DNA from: Rhizorhapis suberifaciens | GTDB lineage: Bacteria > Pseudomonadota > Alphaproteobacteria > Sphingomonadales > Sphingomonadaceae | Direction: 5' to 3' | NCBI RefSeq assembly: GCF_014200045.1 | Contig: NZ_JACHOV010000009.1 | Location: 1 to 64,000 of the forward strand | Length of the DNA stretch: 64,000 bases | Part shown: one piece after another, positions 1 through 8,046 of the stretch | Numbering within the stretch: position 1 is the first letter of the stretch | Layout: the number at the start of each line of letters is the position of its first letter | Notes under the pieces: generated by a model | Database searches by the model: none | What the model was told of the DNA's origin: nothing | The model's input: the letters and a program-made list of their open reading frames with translations, nothing else | Position numbers and translations under genes: made by a program

Positions 1-13
1 GTGCTTTGCCCAT
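1..13 (-). CDS. 5' end of a minus-strand gene cut by the window edge
   Basis: Only the first four codons (Met-Gly-Lys-Ala) lie in the window. The call rests on a strong Shine-Dalgarno sequence, GGAGGTG, on the minus strand six or so bases before the ATG at position 13. The product cannot be identified from four residues. The 220 bases between this start and the tRNA-Gln gene would hold its promoter; they include a small palindrome (GGGGATTCCCC, near 54-64). Confidence 0.45.
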
Positions 14-234
14 GATCCACCTCCAAAGAGAAGGAATCACAAATCTCACGCCAGGGGAATCCCCAGCGATTCACATTTCCAATCCGACGCTCTAACGACA
101 TAAGCGAACGTCCGCCAGCCCGGTTAAGGGGGGCCAATCCTGCTTTTGTCGCACATGTGATCAGAATTTCGTCGCATGACGGTGACAAGAACCCCTTGAC
201 CCGCAGAAATCCTAACTCTATCTGCGCCGGACGT

Positions 235-308
235 TGCCCCGTCGTCTAAAGGTAAGACTACGGACTCTGACTCCGTCAATCGAGGTTCGAATCCTCGCGG
301 GGCATCCA
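235..308 (+). tRNA. tRNA-Gln (anticodon CTG)
   Basis: A full cloverleaf can be drawn. The acceptor stem pairs TGCCCCG with CGGGGCA, the anticodon stem CGGA/TCCG closes the loop CTCTGAC with anticodon CTG, and the T arm has the usual GGTTCGAATCC. The CCA end is encoded (306-308). The U1-A72 first pair is typical of glutamine tRNAs. It stands alone on the plus strand. Confidence 0.97.
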
Positions 309-495
309 ATCTTCCGGCATTATTGAATCGCGATTTCCCGACCATTGCGTCCCAGTGCGTCATAGAACACAGGCTGCAATGTCGTTCCAATTGCCCCCAA
401 CGGCGATTTAGCGGGTCCTTTTCTTCCGTGTCAGATTAATGCATTCATGGAATGAACAGCCCCAAAGCTGTCTTAGTTTAGAGGAGATCAAGCGA

Positions 496-888
496 GTGTT
501 CAGTCATATCATGGTCGGCGCGGATGACATTGAGGTGTCGAAAAACTTCTATGATGGGGCTTTAAACGCATTGGGCGTTTTGCCCGGGACGCCTGACGAA
601 AGAGGACGGGTATTCTATGTGACGCAATCTGGCATTTTTGCGATCACGAAACCGATCAATGGCGAACCGGCGGCGGGCGCGAACGGTGGCACCATCGGTT
701 TCGCCGCCAGTTCGATCGAAGCGGCCGATGCCTGGTACGCAGCGGGCGTTGCGGCAGGCGGTACTCCCTGTGAAGACCCACCCGGAGTGCGTGACATGGG
801 TGCCGACGGCATGCTTTACTTGGCGTATTTGCGCGACCCAGCGGGCAATAAAATATGTGCGCTCTATCGCTTGCCGGCTGAACATTGA
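496..888 (+). CDS. VOC (glyoxalase/bleomycin-resistance) family protein
   Basis: This 130-residue protein has the fold signature of the vicinal oxygen chelate family: an early F-S-H-I-M-V segment whose His would be a metal ligand, and a C-terminal DPAGNKICALY stretch typical of these proteins. The family covers lyases, dioxygenases and resistance proteins, so the substrate is unknown. The reading frame is open from 439, but the GTG at 496 is the better start. It has GAGGAG nine bases upstream and gives the usual N-terminus right before the first beta strand. The stop is four bases from the next gene, so the two are probably co-transcribed. Confidence 0.85.
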   Translation: MFSHIMVGADDIEVSKNFYDGALNALGVLPGTPDERGRVFYVTQSGIFAITKPINGEPAAGANGGTIGFAASSIEAADAWYAAGVAAGGTPCEDPPGVRDMGADGMLYLAYLRDPAGNKICALYRLPAEH

Positions 889-892
889 CGCC

Positions 893-1762
893 ATGCAGGG
901 ACACGGGCCAACCTCTCAGATATTTATCTCACAGCGGCTGCGGCTCCACTATGCCGACTGGGGCAATCCGGAGGCGCCGCCGCTGCTCCTCCTCCATGGC
1001 GGCCGCGATCATTGCCGCAGTTGGGACTGGGTGGCTCGTGAGCTTCGTTCACACTGGCATGTCATTGCGCCGGATCTGCGTGGGCATGGCGACAGCGCAT
1101 GGTCGCCCGAGGGCAATTATGACATGGCCAGTTTGGTGTACGATCTGGCGCAGTTGATACATCAACTCGGCGAAAAGCCCATTACTATTGTGGCACACTC
1201 GCTTGGCGGCAATATCGCACTGCGTTATGCAGGCCTTTATCCGGCCTTGGTACGCAAGCTGGTGGCCATAGAAGGACTGGGGCTGTCGCCCCCGCTTCAG
1301 GCGAAACGTGCCTCTACTCCAAACGCAGAGCATTTCCGACGCTGGATCGCCGACAAGCGGGCGGCCGCCGGACGCATACCAAAGCGGTACGCATCTATTG
1401 AGGATGCGTTGGCGCGCATGCAAGCAGAGAACAGCTATCTAAGCGAAGAGCAGGCGCGCCACCTGACTATACACGGCATCAACCGCAATGAGGATGGCAC
1501 CTGGAGCTGGAAGTTTGACAACTACCTAAATCTCTGGGCTTTTCCGGATATTTCGCAGGGCGACATAGAGACGTTGTGGGGTGAGATCAGCTGCCCCACG
1601 CTGTTGATATATGGTGCAGACAGCTGGGCATCGAACCCGGCGCGCGACGGGCGAATTCGACATTTCCGCACCGCGCGAGTGGTGGAATTCGAGAATGCCG
1701 GCCATTGGCTGCATCATGATCAATTTCAGCGATTTGTGGCTGAATTGAAGGCATTCCTCTGA
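893..1762 (+). CDS. alpha/beta hydrolase
   Basis: A 289-residue serine hydrolase of the alpha/beta fold. The oxyanion-hole HGG motif is at residues 35-37, the nucleophile elbow A-H-S-L-G-G puts the catalytic Ser at 103, the acid is probably the Asp in YGADSW near residue 238, and the His is in the C-terminal GHWLHH segment. It has no signal peptide, so it should be cytoplasmic. The frame is open far upstream, inside the VOC gene, but the ATG at 893 gives the normal family N-terminus just after that gene stops. The substrate cannot be told; epoxide hydrolase-like and esterase-like members share this layout. Confidence 0.85.
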   Translation: MQGHGPTSQIFISQRLRLHYADWGNPEAPPLLLLHGGRDHCRSWDWVARELRSHWHVIAPDLRGHGDSAWSPEGNYDMASLVYDLAQLIHQLGEKPITIVAHSLGGNIALRYAGLYPALVRKLVAIEGLGLSPPLQAKRASTPNAEHFRRWIADKRAAAGRIPKRYASIEDALARMQAENSYLSEEQARHLTIHGINRNEDGTWSWKFDNYLNLWAFPDISQGDIETLWGEISCPTLLIYGADSWASNPARDGRIRHFRTARVVEFENAGHWLHHDQFQRFVAELKAFL

Positions 1763-1860
1763 CCTGGACTGCTGGAGAATTGGGAAGTGGCAGAACAGCA
1801 TATTGTTCGGGTTCTGTCATAAATCAATTCAACGATAGAAACGTCATGCCCGGTCATTGC

Positions 1861-2727
1861 TCATCGGTTGAAAGTATCGCACTGCTGCGGATCAGGGCTT
1901 TCAAGGCCTCTTCGTAACCAGGCTTTTCTTTGCTCGGACGAACCATGGGTGAAGCTGTCAGGCGTGACTCGTTGCCCCGCCTGACGCTGGAGCGTGTCGT
2001 CGCCAATGGCATTGGCGGCGCGCATTCCTTCTTCAATGTCGCCAGGTTCGATGCGATCGCGATTTTGCCCTGCCCACATTCCGGCAAAACAGTCCGCCTG
2101 CAGTTCCATCTTCACCTGTAAACGGTTTGCCTCGGATTGTCCGGCGCGCTGCTGAGCGGTGCGGACCTGATCGGCCAGCCCCATGAGATGCTGCACATGA
2201 TGACCTACTTCATGCGCAATCACATAGGCCTGGGCAAAATCGCCTGCTGCTCCGAATCGTTCGGACAACTCGCGATAGAAATCGGTATCAAGATAGATAC
2301 GTTCGTCGCTGGGGCAATAAAACGGTCCCATGGCCGCCTGCGCCGCACCGCATCCTGACACGTCGCTCTGGCTGTAGAACACCAGCGTGGGTTTTCGATA
2401 TTGGGCTCCTGCCGCTGCGAATTGCGCCGTCCAAAGCGCGTCCGTACTCCCAAGCACGCGACATGATAAAAGGCTCACTTCATCCTTGCGGCAGGCCGTG
2501 CCGGCATCTGCGGAGCCAGCGGGCGCGTTGGCCGTTTCATCCACTGACAGCTCCTGGCCGGAGTTGCTTATCAGGTCGAGCGGGTTCACGCCGAACACCA
2601 GGCTGGCGATGGCGATCAGAGCCAGGCTGCCAAGGCTCAAGCCTCCACCCATGCGCACGCCACGGCCACCGAAACGACCTCGACGATCCTCTACGTTGAT
2701 GTTGGTTCCCAGATCGTCGAGCCGCAT
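1861..2727 (-). CDS. neutral zinc metallopeptidase, YpfJ family
   Basis: A 288-residue protein of the putative neutral zinc metallopeptidase family (PF04228, as I recall). The N-terminus MRLDDLGTNINVEDRRG with a basic, glycine-rich stretch is characteristic. A transmembrane segment follows at about residues 30-50 (LSLGSLALIAIASLVFG). The zinc-binding HEVGHH motif lies near residue 170, and a second acidic ligand is expected downstream in the QADCFAG segment. The catalytic part is therefore likely periplasmic, anchored in the inner membrane. It converges with the preceding hydrolase gene. The physiological substrate is unknown for the family. Confidence 0.9.
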   Translation of the reverse strand: MRLDDLGTNINVEDRRGRFGGRGVRMGGGLSLGSLALIAIASLVFGVNPLDLISNSGQELSVDETANAPAGSADAGTACRKDEVSLLSCRVLGSTDALWTAQFAAAGAQYRKPTLVFYSQSDVSGCGAAQAAMGPFYCPSDERIYLDTDFYRELSERFGAAGDFAQAYVIAHEVGHHVQHLMGLADQVRTAQQRAGQSEANRLQVKMELQADCFAGMWAGQNRDRIEPGDIEEGMRAANAIGDDTLQRQAGQRVTPDSFTHGSSEQRKAWLRRGLESPDPQQCDTFNR

Positions 2728-3122
2728 GGCAATTCTCCCGATAAATCGAACACCGCTTTCATCGACTTTGTTCCAGCCCGAGCCTCGTCGGGCCGGGGTG
2801 GCGTGTGTGACCTCAGTCCTCCTGCGTAACTTTACTTATGGGCGAGGCAGATCTCATTGGGCATAAGGCCGATGTGGCCATTCATTTGGCGCTTGAGATT
2901 ATTCTGTCCCTTCCGGGTCGTCGGGGGAGCGGGGGCGGTGGTGGCGGCGAAACAAGCATGGTTTCGCCGCCGCCAATTCATTCGACCGGCCTGTTAACGG
3001 ACAAGTTTCCAACCGAAAAAAATGCGTGCGGCAAATCATCCGTTAACCCGTTGCGGCTAACATTATCAGCATATTAGCGGTGATAAGGTCACCAGAGCCG
3101 GACGGCAGAGTCGGGATGGGAA
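2728..3122. other. 395-base intergenic region, divergent promoters
   Basis: This stretch separates the metallopeptidase (leftward) from the diguanylate cyclase (rightward), so it should carry both promoters. A 79-codon open frame at 2838-3077 lacks a ribosome site and has a low-complexity glycine run (from GGCGGTGGTGGCGGCG near 2935-2950), so I do not call it a gene. A widely spaced inverted repeat TTAACGGA/TCCGTTAA (about 2995-3048) is the only structure I see. Confidence 0.5.
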
Positions 3123-4334
3123 GTGCGCGGAAACAACAAGATATTCTCGCTTCCGCGCTGGCAAGTCACCAGATGGCTGACAGATGCGAGCCGGGATGTC
3201 CCCCCCGATATCCGTCAAGCATTGGTCGGCAGCCTTTTTGGAACGCTGCCCATCTATGTCGGCGGTGTGGTCAATACCCTGCTGGTCGCCGGCATCGTTA
3301 CGGCACGACATCCAAATCCAATATTCATCTCATGGCTGGCGCTGGAAACTGTCGTTTGCATCGTGCGATTGTTCGTCCTTCTTGGCGCGCATCGGGCCGC
3401 CGCGCGTGGGGAGGACACAAGGACTGACATTTATCTCTTGCTGGGCCTGCTATGGGCTTTCAGCGTTGGATATGGTTCCTTCGTCAGCATTTTGAGCGGC
3501 GACTGGGTGGCATCGATCATTGCCTGTTTATCGGCAGCGGCAATGGTTGGAGGAATATGTTTCCGCAATTTCGGCGCGCCGCGCTTTGTTGCTGTCATGA
3601 TCATGCTCAGCCTGGGGCCGACGGCGGTCGGGGCCTTGCTATCGGGGCAGCCAGTTCTTCTGCTCAGCCTCGTGCAGGTTCCTTTATATTTCGTCAGCAT
3701 GACAATCGCCTCTCACCGGCTACAGGACATGCTTGTGTCCACCATGGTGGCTGAAAGAGCCAAGGACCATCTGGCGCGGCACGATCATCTGACAGGATTG
3801 TTGAACAGGGCGGGCCTGATGCAGGAATTGGGCGGAAGGCTTGCAATAGGCGGCGGGCGAGGGGCGCGATGGTCCTTGCTGTACCTTGATCTGGATGGCT
3901 TCAAGGCGGTCAACGACCGCTACGGGCACGGTGTGGGCGATCATTTGCTGCAGATGGTGGCGAACCGGATTCAGGCCTTTGCGTTTGAAGACGCCGTGAT
4001 AGCCAGGATCGGCGGAGACGAATTTGTGATCCTGACGCCAATTGGCGATCGGGGGCGCGCGCATCTTGTAGCAGAAAGGTTGGTGCTCGAAGTCTCCAGC
4101 GCCGAATATGCAATCGGCCCTTGCACTGCGCGAATAGGCTTGAGCATTGGCATTGCGCTTTACCCCGAACACGGACAAGACATAGAAACATTGCTCCACG
4201 CCGCGGACACGGCGCTATACCGGGCCAAGTCGTCGGGGGGACGGCGCTGCGTGGTTGCCGAGCCTGGCACAAGCGACTGGCGGGTCGTTCCGGCAACTGA
4301 TCGGCATCGCAGGGTCGCGAGTCAATCGCTTTAG
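3123..4334 (+). CDS. membrane-bound diguanylate cyclase (GGDEF protein)
   Basis: A 403-residue protein that should make cyclic di-GMP from two GTP. The first 200 residues hold about five hydrophobic segments, so it is an inner-membrane sensor of MASE type. The GGDEF domain follows from about residue 220, starting with DHLTGLLNRAG, and the active-site loop GGDEF is intact at residues 297-301. There is no EAL domain. The allosteric inhibition site RxxD, expected just before the active loop, reads AFED, so product inhibition is probably lost. The start is GTG, with a weak GGGA ribosome site. Confidence 0.9.
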   Translation: MRGNNKIFSLPRWQVTRWLTDASRDVPPDIRQALVGSLFGTLPIYVGGVVNTLLVAGIVTARHPNPIFISWLALETVVCIVRLFVLLGAHRAAARGEDTRTDIYLLLGLLWAFSVGYGSFVSILSGDWVASIIACLSAAAMVGGICFRNFGAPRFVAVMIMLSLGPTAVGALLSGQPVLLLSLVQVPLYFVSMTIASHRLQDMLVSTMVAERAKDHLARHDHLTGLLNRAGLMQELGGRLAIGGGRGARWSLLYLDLDGFKAVNDRYGHGVGDHLLQMVANRIQAFAFEDAVIARIGGDEFVILTPIGDRGRAHLVAERLVLEVSSAEYAIGPCTARIGLSIGIALYPEHGQDIETLLHAADTALYRAKSSGGRRCVVAEPGTSDWRVVPATDRHRRVASQSL

Positions 4335-4373
4335 AAAAGTCTTGATTTCCCCGTCCCCGACCTCCACATGCGC

Positions 4374-4396
4374 AATCGGAACGAATCCATCCGATT
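4374..4396 (+). promoter_or_regulatory. candidate operator upstream of the SUF regulator
   Basis: A perfect inverted repeat, AATCGG-N11-CCGATT, lies 24 bases before the start codon of the Rrf2-type regulator that heads the SUF operon. Rrf2 proteins usually repress their own operon by binding such dyads near the promoter. That this is the operator is inference. Confidence 0.4.
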
Positions 4397-4420
4397 TGAT
4401 TGAGCCGACAGGAGCGGGTG

Positions 4421-4912
4421 ATGCGGCTTTCGAGCCTTGCCGATTATGCCATTGTCGTAATGTCCGCCATTGCGCGGCACGACGGCGACGTGCGCTTTTC
4501 AGCGACCTGCCTGGCCGATGAGACGGGCGTTCCTCTGCCCACCGCGCAAAAGCTTATGGGGCGGCTTGCGAGTGCCGGCCTGCTCGAATCGGCGCGAGGC
4601 ACCGGCGGGGGATTCGCCCTTGCCCGACCGGCTGACCAGATAAGTCTTGCCGATATAGTCGAGGCAGTGGAAGGGCCCATCGCGATGACGGCCTGCATCG
4701 AAGAAACTCGCCACGAATGCGCGCTGGAGGAAAATTGTCGCGTCCGCCCGCACTGGGGTGCGGTCAATGGAGCCATCCGCGGCGCGCTGGCGGGAGTGAC
4801 GCTCGAAAGTCTCGCACAAGAATTCCCCGACTCCGTTCGTGTCGAGCCAAGTCGAGACACGTCCGCGGCAAGCCAAACGTCCCTCGACTTCGCTCGGGAT
4901 GAACGGATTTAA
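4421..4912 (+). CDS. Rrf2-family SUF operon regulator with a repeat-encoded tail
   Basis: A 163-residue transcription factor of the Rrf2/IscR group, the SUF-associated type. A winged helix-turn-helix fills the first 70 residues ([19 protein letters not shown]). Three cysteines at 92, 100 and 106 match the Fe-S ligand region of IscR, so it probably senses Fe-S status. The ATG at 4421 has AGGAG six bases upstream. The gene heads the SUF operon, two bases before sufB. From about residue 138 the protein is encoded by a 74-base palindromic repeat (4833-4906), which also places the stop. The family is usually near 140-145 residues, so this tail is an addition and is unlikely to be needed for function. 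Confidence 0.9.
   Translation: MRLSSLADYAIVVMSAIARHDGDVRFSATCLADETGVPLPTAQKLMGRLASAGLLESARGTGGGFALARPADQISLADIVEAVEGPIAMTACIEETRHECALEENCRVRPHWGAVNGAIRGALAGVTLESLAQEFPDSVRVEPSRDTSAASQTSLDFARDERI
4833..4906 (+). repeat. dispersed palindromic repeat, copy A
   Basis: A 74-base element bounded by CCGTTC and GAACGG, with internal GTGTCGA/TCGAGACAC and TCCC/GGGA arms. An inverted, closely similar copy is at 14384-14454. This copy is translated as the tail of the SUF regulator and ends nine bases before the sufB start, so its hairpins could also affect read-through into sufB. Confidence 0.85.
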
Positions 4913-4914
4913 CT

Positions 4915-6399
4915 ATGACGAATGAAACCACCACCGTCCGTAATGCCGAAGCGCTCGCCGCCGCCGAAAAGGCGTCGAAATATGAATTCGGCTGGACCAG
5001 CGAGATCGAACAGGATTTCGCTCCAAAGGGCCTGAACGAAGACACCGTCCGTTTTATTTCGGCCAAGAAGAACGAGCCGGAATGGATGCTGGAATGGCGC
5101 CTGAAGGCCTACCGCCTGTGGCTGACGAAGACCGCTCCTGACTGGGCCAAGCTCAACGTGCCCCCCATCGATTATCAGGAGGCCTATTATTATGCGGAGC
5201 CCAAGCAGAAGGCTTCGCTCAAGTCGCTGGATGAACTCGACCCTGAGATTTTGGCGGTTTACCAGAAGCTTGGCATTCCGCTGGAGGAGCAGAAAGTCCT
5301 CGCCGGTGTAGAAGGCGCGCGCAAAGTAGCGGTCGATGCGGTATTCGACAGCGTTTCGGTGGCCACGACCTTTCGCAAGGAACTGGCTGAGGCGGGGGTC
5401 ATCTTCCTGTCGATCAGCGAGGCGATCCGCGAGTATCCGGAGCTGGTGAAGAAATGGCTCGGCAAGGTTGTGCCCCAGCATGACAATTATTTTGCGACCC
5501 TCAATAGCGCGGTCTTTTCGGACGGAACCTTCGTCTACATTCCGGAGGGTGTGCGCTGCCCAATGGAGTTGAGCACCTATTTCCGTATCAATGCGGAAAA
5601 TACCGGGCAGTTCGAACGCACGCTGATCATCGCGGACAAGGGTAGTTACGTTTCCTACCTCGAGGGCTGCACAGCGCCGCAGCGGGACGAGAACCAGCTT
5701 CACGCCGCCATTGTCGAGCTCATCGCGCTGGAGGATGCGGAGATCAAATATTCGACCGTCCAGAACTGGTATCCCGGCGACGCGCAGGGCAAGGGCGGCA
5801 TCTATAATTTCGTCACCAAGCGCGGCCTCTGCCAGGGCAAGAACAGCAAGATCAGCTGGACGCAGGTGGAAACGGGCAGCGCCATTACCTGGAAATATCC
5901 AAGCTGCGTGCTGGCGGGCGAGAACAGCGTGGGCGAATTCTATTCGGTCGCTCTCACGAATAATTACCAGCAGGCCGATACCGGCACGAAGATGATCCAC
6001 CTCGGCAAGAACAGCCGCTCCACGATCATTTCCAAGGGGATCAGCGCGGGTAAGTCGAACAACACCTATCGCGGCCTGGTCCGCGTCGGTCCAACGGCGG
6101 AGAACGTCCGCAACTTCACCCAGTGCGACAGCCTTTTGCTGGGCGACCAATGCGGGGCGCACACCGTGCCCTATATCGAGGTCAAGAACCCCAGCGCGCA
6201 GATCGAGCATGAGGCGACGACGAGCAAGATCTCCGACGACCAGCTTTTCTACGCGATGCAGCGCGGGCTGGATACCGAAGCGGCGGTGTCGCTGATCGTC
6301 AATGGCTTTGCGAAGGAAGTGCTGCAGCAGCTGCCGATGGAGTTTGCGGTCGAGGCGCAAAAGCTGCTGGGCATTTCGCTTGAGGGGAGCGTGGGATGA
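4915..6399 (+). CDS. sufB: Fe-S cluster assembly scaffold SufB
   Basis: At 494 residues this is a full-length SufB, part of the cytoplasmic SufBCD complex that builds Fe-S clusters from SufS-derived sulfur. Recognisable segments include [14 protein letters not shown] near residue 56, [18 protein letters not shown] in the beta-helix core, [15 protein letters not shown], and the C-terminal [20 protein letters not shown]. It starts two bases after the regulator and is followed by an 80-base spacer with a small hairpin before sufC. A 502-codon open frame on the opposite strand is a codon-bias shadow. Confidence 0.98.
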   Translation: MTNETTTVRNAEALAAAEKASKYEFGWTSEIEQDFAPKGLNEDTVRFISAKKNEPEWMLEWRLKAYRLWLTKTAPDWAKLNVPPIDYQEAYYYAEPKQKASLKSLDELDPEILAVYQKLGIPLEEQKVLAGVEGARKVAVDAVFDSVSVATTFRKELAEAGVIFLSISEAIREYPELVKKWLGKVVPQHDNYFATLNSAVFSDGTFVYIPEGVRCPMELSTYFRINAENTGQFERTLIIADKGSYVSYLEGCTAPQRDENQLHAAIVELIALEDAEIKYSTVQNWYPGDAQGKGGIYNFVTKRGLCQGKNSKISWTQVETGSAITWKYPSCVLAGENSVGEFYSVALTNNYQQADTGTKMIHLGKNSRSTIISKGISAGKSNNTYRGLVRVGPTAENVRNFTQCDSLLLGDQCGAHTVPYIEVKNPSAQIEHEATTSKISDDQLFYAMQRGLDTEAAVSLIVNGFAKEVLQQLPMEFAVEAQKLLGISLEGSVG

Positions 6400-6418
6400 C
6401 GAGCCGCCCCACCCCAAT

Positions 6419-6439
6419 CCCTCCCCTGAAGGGGAAGGG
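6419..6439. repeat. short GC-rich hairpin between sufB and sufC
   Basis: CCCTCCCC, a TGAA loop, then GGGGAAGGG. It belongs to the same CCCCT/AGGGG hairpin class seen at 12994-13015 and 55661-55690. In the middle of an operon it may stabilise the upstream mRNA or lower expression of what follows. This role is inferred. Confidence 0.6.
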
Positions 6440-6479
6440 TTGAAAGAGTTGAGATATTCGTACTTTTAGGATGATCTAA

Positions 6480-7223
6480 GTGCTCAAAATAACTAACCTC
6501 ACCAATGAAATCGACGGCAAGCCCATCCTGAAGGGCGTGTCGCTCTCTATCAACGCGGGCGAGATCCATGCGATCATGGGACCCAATGGCGCCGGCAAGT
6601 CGACGCTGGCTTACACGCTGGGCGGCCGTCCGGGCTATGAAGCGACGGGCGGCGAGGTCTCTTTTGATGGTGTGAACTTGTTCAGCTTGGAGCCGCATGA
6701 GCGCGCTGCGGCGGGCTTGTTCTTGGGCTTCCAGTATCCCGTCGAAATCCCCGGCGTCTCCAACCTGCAATTCCTGCGGGAGAGCCTCAACAGCCAGCGC
6801 AAGGCCAATGGCTTGGAGCCGCTTTCCGGCGGTGAGTTCATCAAGCTCGCCAAGGAAAAGGCCGCGCTCCTGAAGCTCGACATGGATATGCTGAAGCGCC
6901 CCGTGAATGTGGGCTTTTCAGGCGGCGAGAAGAAGCGCAACGAGATGGTGCAGATGGGCATCCTCGACCCGAAGCTTGCGATCCTCGATGAAACCGACAG
7001 CGGCCTCGACATCGACGCGCTGCGCACCGTGGGCGAGGGGATCAACTCCATCATGCGGCGGCCCGACAAGGCTGTGCTGCTGATCACGCACTACCAGCGG
7101 CTGCTCGATTATGTGAAGCCGGACTTCGTTCATGTGCTCGCCGCTGGACGGATCGTGAAGTCCGGAGGGCCGGAATTGGCGCTGGAGCTTGAGCGCGAGG
7201 GCTATGCGGAGGTGGTGGCGTGA
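6480..7223 (+). CDS. sufC: SUF system ATPase SufC
   Basis: A 247-residue ABC-type ATPase that powers the SufBCD scaffold. Walker A is GPNGAGKS at residues 34-41, the signature is FSGGEKKRNEM, and Walker B is LAILDETDSGLD with the SufC-type Asp-Glu-Thr. The length is normal. The start is a GTG at 6480 with a modest GGATGATC leader. Confidence 0.98.
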   Translation: MLKITNLTNEIDGKPILKGVSLSINAGEIHAIMGPNGAGKSTLAYTLGGRPGYEATGGEVSFDGVNLFSLEPHERAAAGLFLGFQYPVEIPGVSNLQFLRESLNSQRKANGLEPLSGGEFIKLAKEKAALLKLDMDMLKRPVNVGFSGGEKKRNEMVQMGILDPKLAILDETDSGLDIDALRTVGEGINSIMRRPDKAVLLITHYQRLLDYVKPDFVHVLAAGRIVKSGGPELALELEREGYAEVVA

Positions 7224-7230
7224 GGATGGC

Positions 7231-7293
7231 CTCCCGATTTCTCCCCGGTACGGGAAGGCGAACCGCGACGCCAAGCGGCGTGGTGGAGGGGGC
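7231..7293. repeat. GC-rich repeat between sufC and sufD that supplies the sufD ribosome site
   Basis: The 70-base sufC-sufD spacer is nearly all repeat-like: CTCCCCG-GTA-CGGGAAGG, then CGCC-AA-GCGGCG, ending in GGTGGAGGGGG. That last run is also the Shine-Dalgarno for sufD. I recognise the pattern as a sphingomonad-type dispersed repeat from general familiarity, not from a search. Confidence 0.5.
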
Positions 7294-8046
7294 ATGACAC
7301 TGGCGACCCTCCCAACGACCCATGACGAGGCATGGCGCTATAGCGACCTCGCCGCGCTGGAAAGCATCTGGCCGCTGCCCCAGGCCGAACGAATCATCGT
7401 GGCTGCTGGAGAAACGGCGGCTCGGCATCTGATTCAGAATGCCGCTGACGATGCCGTGATCGTGCGCGATTATGTTATCGAGGTGGCGGACGGAGCTCGG
7501 CTTGATTTCCACATTCTCAACATGGGTGGCAAGCTTGGCCGGGTTACGCTGGATGTGACGCTGGGCGAGGGCGCCCATTTCGAACTGGGAGGAGCGATAC
7601 TGGGGAACGGATCGCAGACGCTGGAGATCGTGACGACAGTCAGCCATGCATTGCCCAATGCGACCAGCCGCCAGACGGTGCGCTCCATCCTGTCGCAAAA
7701 GGCGACGGGCAGCTTCCTGGGGGCGATCAAGGTCGCACGCCATGCGCAGAAGACGGATGCGGAACAGTCGGTGAAAGCGATGCTGATCGACCGCACTGCT
7801 ACGGCCAATGCCAAGCCAGAACTGGAGATTTTCGCTGACGATGTAAAATGCGCTCATGGCGCAACGGTTGGCGAACTCGACAAGGCTGCGCTGTTCTACA
7901 TGGAGAGTCGCGGTATGGAGCCCGGCCTTGCCAAACGGCTGTTGCTCCGCGCCTTCATCGCCGGCGTGTTCGACGATGTAGCGGAAGACGCTGCGCGCGA
8001 GGAAATGGAGCAGGCGGCGATGGCCAAGCTGGAGGCGATGGTATGA
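7294..8046 (+). CDS. sufD: Fe-S cluster assembly protein SufD
   Basis: A 250-residue SufD, shorter than the roughly 420-residue E. coli protein but usual for sphingomonads. It begins near the conserved HDEAWRYSDL segment, which in longer homologues sits well inside the protein. The C-terminal part keeps the SufB/D signature CAHGATVGELDKAALFYMES-type sequence, with the His that SufD uses. The frame is open from 7189, but the ATG at 7294 has GGAGGGGG just upstream. It overlaps sufS by four bases (ATGA). Confidence 0.93.
   Translation: MTLATLPTTHDEAWRYSDLAALESIWPLPQAERIIVAAGETAARHLIQNAADDAVIVRDYVIEVADGARLDFHILNMGGKLGRVTLDVTLGEGAHFELGGAILGNGSQTLEIVTTVSHALPNATSRQTVRSILSQKATGSFLGAIKVARHAQKTDAEQSVKAMLIDRTATANAKPELEIFADDVKCAHGATVGELDKAALFYMESRGMEPGLAKRLLLRAFIAGVFDDVAEDAAREEMEQAAMAKLEAMV

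Noticed and set aside
2838-3077. 79-codon frame ahead of the diguanylate cyclase
   Set aside because: Glycine run, no ribosome site, no family; probably chance.
4909-6417. 502-codon open frame opposite sufB
   Set aside because: It lies wholly antisense to a certain gene and reflects GC-rich codon bias.
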